From Liminaster sp964567855 (GTDB taxonomy: Bacteria > Bacteroidota > Bacteroidia > Bacteroidales > UBA3663): 64,000 nt of DNA. The translations under genes were made by a program, and so were the position numbers. The stretch covers positions 1 through 64,000 of the forward strand of contig CAZMOE010000011.1 in assembly GCA_964567855.1 (NCBI GenBank), given 5' to 3'. The notes beneath the pieces were generated by a model. The model was not told where the DNA came from. It saw only the letters and a program-made list of their open reading frames with translations, and did not search any database. Of the stretch, positions 62,652 through 64,000 are shown in pieces. Each line of letters opens with the position of its first letter. The first letter of the stretch is position 1.

Positions 62652-63380
62652 TCAAGTATAAAGACCTCCGTTGATGTTAATCACTTCGCCGGTGATGTAT
62701 CCGGCAGCCGGAGAGGCAAGGAAGCCTACCAGTTCGGCGACCTCCTCGGGATTGCCGAAGCGGTTGGCAGGGATCTGTTTCTTCAATGCCGCCTCGTCGA
62801 GGCCATCCACCATGTCGGTCTTGATAAACCCGGGGGCTACGGCATTGACGGTGACATTCTTTCGGGCCACCTCCTGCGCCAAAGCCTTGGTAGCGGCAAT
62901 GATACCGCCTTTGGAGGCCGAGTAATTGGTTTGCCCGGGCAATCCCTTGAGACCGGAGAGAGAGGCCATATTGATAATACGACCGTACTTCTTTACCAGC
63001 ATGGGCTGAAGGAGGGGCTGGGTCACATTATAGAATCCGTTGAGCGTGATATTAAGAACACGGCTCCAGTCTTCGGCCGGCATGAAAACCATAAGGTTGT
63101 CACGACGGATGCCGGCGTTATTCACCACGACTTCGATATATTCATCCGGATGAGCGGCCATCCAGCCTTCCAATGCGCCCTGGGTTTGCTCGCGGTCGGA
63201 AACATCGAACTTGAGCATTTCGCCGTCACTGCCGGCCTCGCGGATCAATGCGAGCGTGTTTTCGGCCTCTGTGGTGTTGGCAACATAATTGATAATGATG
63301 CGATACCCCATGCGGGCGAGTTTGAGACTGACGGCGCGGCCGATACCGCGGCTGCCGCCTGTTACCAATGCGTACTTCAT
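62652..63380 (-). CDS. fabG: 3-oxoacyl-ACP reductase, FabG type
   Basis: 242 residues of the classical short-chain dehydrogenase type: GGSRGIGRAVSLKLA for NADPH, NNAG in VVNNAGIRRDN, catalytic Ser and YSASK (Tyr-Lys), and a closing GYITGEVININGGLYT. It reduces 3-ketoacyl-ACP in chain extension. Fatty-acid FabG genes usually sit with fabD or acpP; here the neighbours are a carotenoid-type oxidoreductase and a LolA-like protein, so it more likely serves a polyene or resorcinol pathway. Confidence 0.88.
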   Translation of the reverse strand: MKYALVTGGSRGIGRAVSLKLARMGYRIIINYVANTTEAENTLALIREAGSDGEMLKFDVSDREQTQGALEGWMAAHPDEYIEVVVNNAGIRRDNLMVFMPAEDWSRVLNITLNGFYNVTQPLLQPMLVKKYGRIINMASLSGLKGLPGQTNYSASKGGIIAATKALAQEVARKNVTVNAVAPGFIKTDMVDGLDEAALKKQIPANRFGNPEEVAELVGFLASPAAGYITGEVININGGLYT

Positions 63381-63487
63381 TCTGCGTTGTATTTTAATGT
63401 TATTGTTGATTTTCTATCGATTGTTTAAGCCGGATCCTCCGGTATGCCCGGCCGGGAAAATCCCGAGGCGCAGACAAGGGCCGGCGT

Positions 63488-64000
63488 TTATTCCGTCTGC
63501 GTGATGGCATACACCGCCTCTTTGCCCAAAATCTCGGCACAGGTGAAAAGCGAAGTCATGCTGACACCCAGCAAACCGTGCAGCGTGAGGCTTTGACCGG
63601 TCAACAGAAGGTTGGGGATAGGGGTCTTCGGAGTGAGCAGGGTCATCATGGGGCTACGCCAGTCCTTGCGGACGCCATAAGCAGAACCATCGGGCGTGGC
63701 GGTATAATCGCGATAGGTCAGAGGGGTACTGCTGTAGCGGGCCTCCACCATGCCGCGCAGGCCGGGGATAAACGTTTCGGCCAAGGCGATACATTCGTCG
63801 GCCTTGCGTTCCTTGAATGCCTTGTATTCGTCTCCGCGGCGGCCGACGGCCGTATCGCTCCAGCGGGCGACCTTTTCCCACGGCATGGGAGTGAGCAAAT
63901 CGAGGCATCGGGTATAAGGCGAGCCGTCTTCAGGAACACGACAGCTGATCAGAATGCCTGACACAGGCTCGTTGTTATTGAAATAGGTCCAGACATCGGG
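63488..64000 (-). CDS. NAD(P)/FAD-dependent oxidoreductase (CrtI-like), partial
   Basis: Only the last 170 residues are inside the window; the frame is open to base 64000. The fragment has the C-terminal region of phytoene-desaturase or retinol-saturase-like enzymes: SPYTRCLDLLTPMPWEKVARW, TPLTYRDYTATPDGSAYG, and PNLLLTGQSLTLHGLLGVSMTSLFTCAEILG for the closing FAD-binding strand. It probably acts on polyene or isoprenoid chains. The stop lies 107 bases before fabG in the same direction. Confidence 0.8.
   Translation of the reverse strand, partial: PDVWTYFNNNEPVSGILISCRVPEDGSPYTRCLDLLTPMPWEKVARWSDTAVGRRGDEYKAFKERKADECIALAETFIPGLRGMVEARYSSTPLTYRDYTATPDGSAYGVRKDWRSPMMTLLTPKTPIPNLLLTGQSLTLHGLLGVSMTSLFTCAEILGKEAVYAITQTE

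Noticed and set aside
1..64000. CRISPR array, insertion sequence, tRNA or rRNA gene, SusC/SusD pair
   Set aside because: No regularly spaced repeats, transposase motifs, tRNA cloverleaf arms with CCA-type ends, rRNA landmarks or TonB-dependent SusC signatures were seen on either strand.

Overview
The window looks like a chromosomal stretch of a gut- or rumen-type member of the Bacteroidales. The grounds are the repeated Bacteroidetes promoter form (TTG or TTTG, 20 bases, TAnnTTTG), families largely restricted to this phylum (DUF5683, DUF4924, DUF6452/DUF6048, FISUMP domain, propeller/Y_Y_Y regulators), and many secreted pectin and hemicellulose enzymes. No SusC/SusD pair, phage, transposase, CRISPR array, tRNA or rRNA gene is seen. 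A run of exactly 100 N at 57641-57740 marks a scaffold gap, so this is a draft assembly or MAG.

Layout. 1-1200 is AT-rich and almost gene-free: a palindrome block, a promoter-like box followed by a strongly folding stretch, and a frameshifted remnant gene. 1266-6909 holds a GH30 glycosidase, a very unusual triple-GH43 protein and an AraC regulator. 6918-11367 (minus) is a five-gene operon for oxidative L-fucose (or similar deoxysugar) use. 11714-14361 (minus) is a two-gene secreted-protein operon whose first gene has a poly-A frameshift at its ATG. 14424-14914 carries DnaA-box-like sites, followed by parA, parB, DUF5683, an MltD-type lytic transglycosylase, a long Rel/SpoT homologue and DUF4924. 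22302-24628 carries prfC and an MTAN-type nucleosidase. 24763-27640 (minus) carries a beta-barrel protein, UDP-glucose dehydrogenase and a ZIP transporter. 27706-31747 (minus) holds an SGNH esterase and a PL10-GH43-GH43 fusion. 32136-36972 (minus) holds DUF486, a BadF-type sugar kinase, a GHL10 glycosidase and an ABC-F protein. The SRP RNA lies at 37630-37725 (minus). 37842-43050 is one operon (DUF4199, GT2, DUF6452, DUF6048, ApbE, MetY). Then come an SGNH hydrolase, MutS2, and 47092-55534: a membrane-spanning propeller/AraC regulator, an operator array, a CE12-type acetylesterase and a large pectin methylesterase. A candidate small RNA (minus) and metF follow. After the gap come dxs, asnB and, at the right edge (minus), four genes resembling part of an aryl polyene / dialkylresorcinol pigment cluster that continues outside the window.

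How it fits together. Pectin is attacked by products spread over several loci: PL10 lyase with GH43 arabinosidase-like domains, SGNH acetylesterases and a CE8 methylesterase, with GH30 and GH43 enzymes for side chains or xylan. The sensor-regulator at 47092 lacks the kinase and receiver of ordinary hybrid systems and sits directly upstream of the esterases, with three phased GACGYA boxes between. The most interesting non-coding signals are the promoter- and terminator-bounded RNA at 55612-55792, the folded region at 608-799, and the operator arrays.
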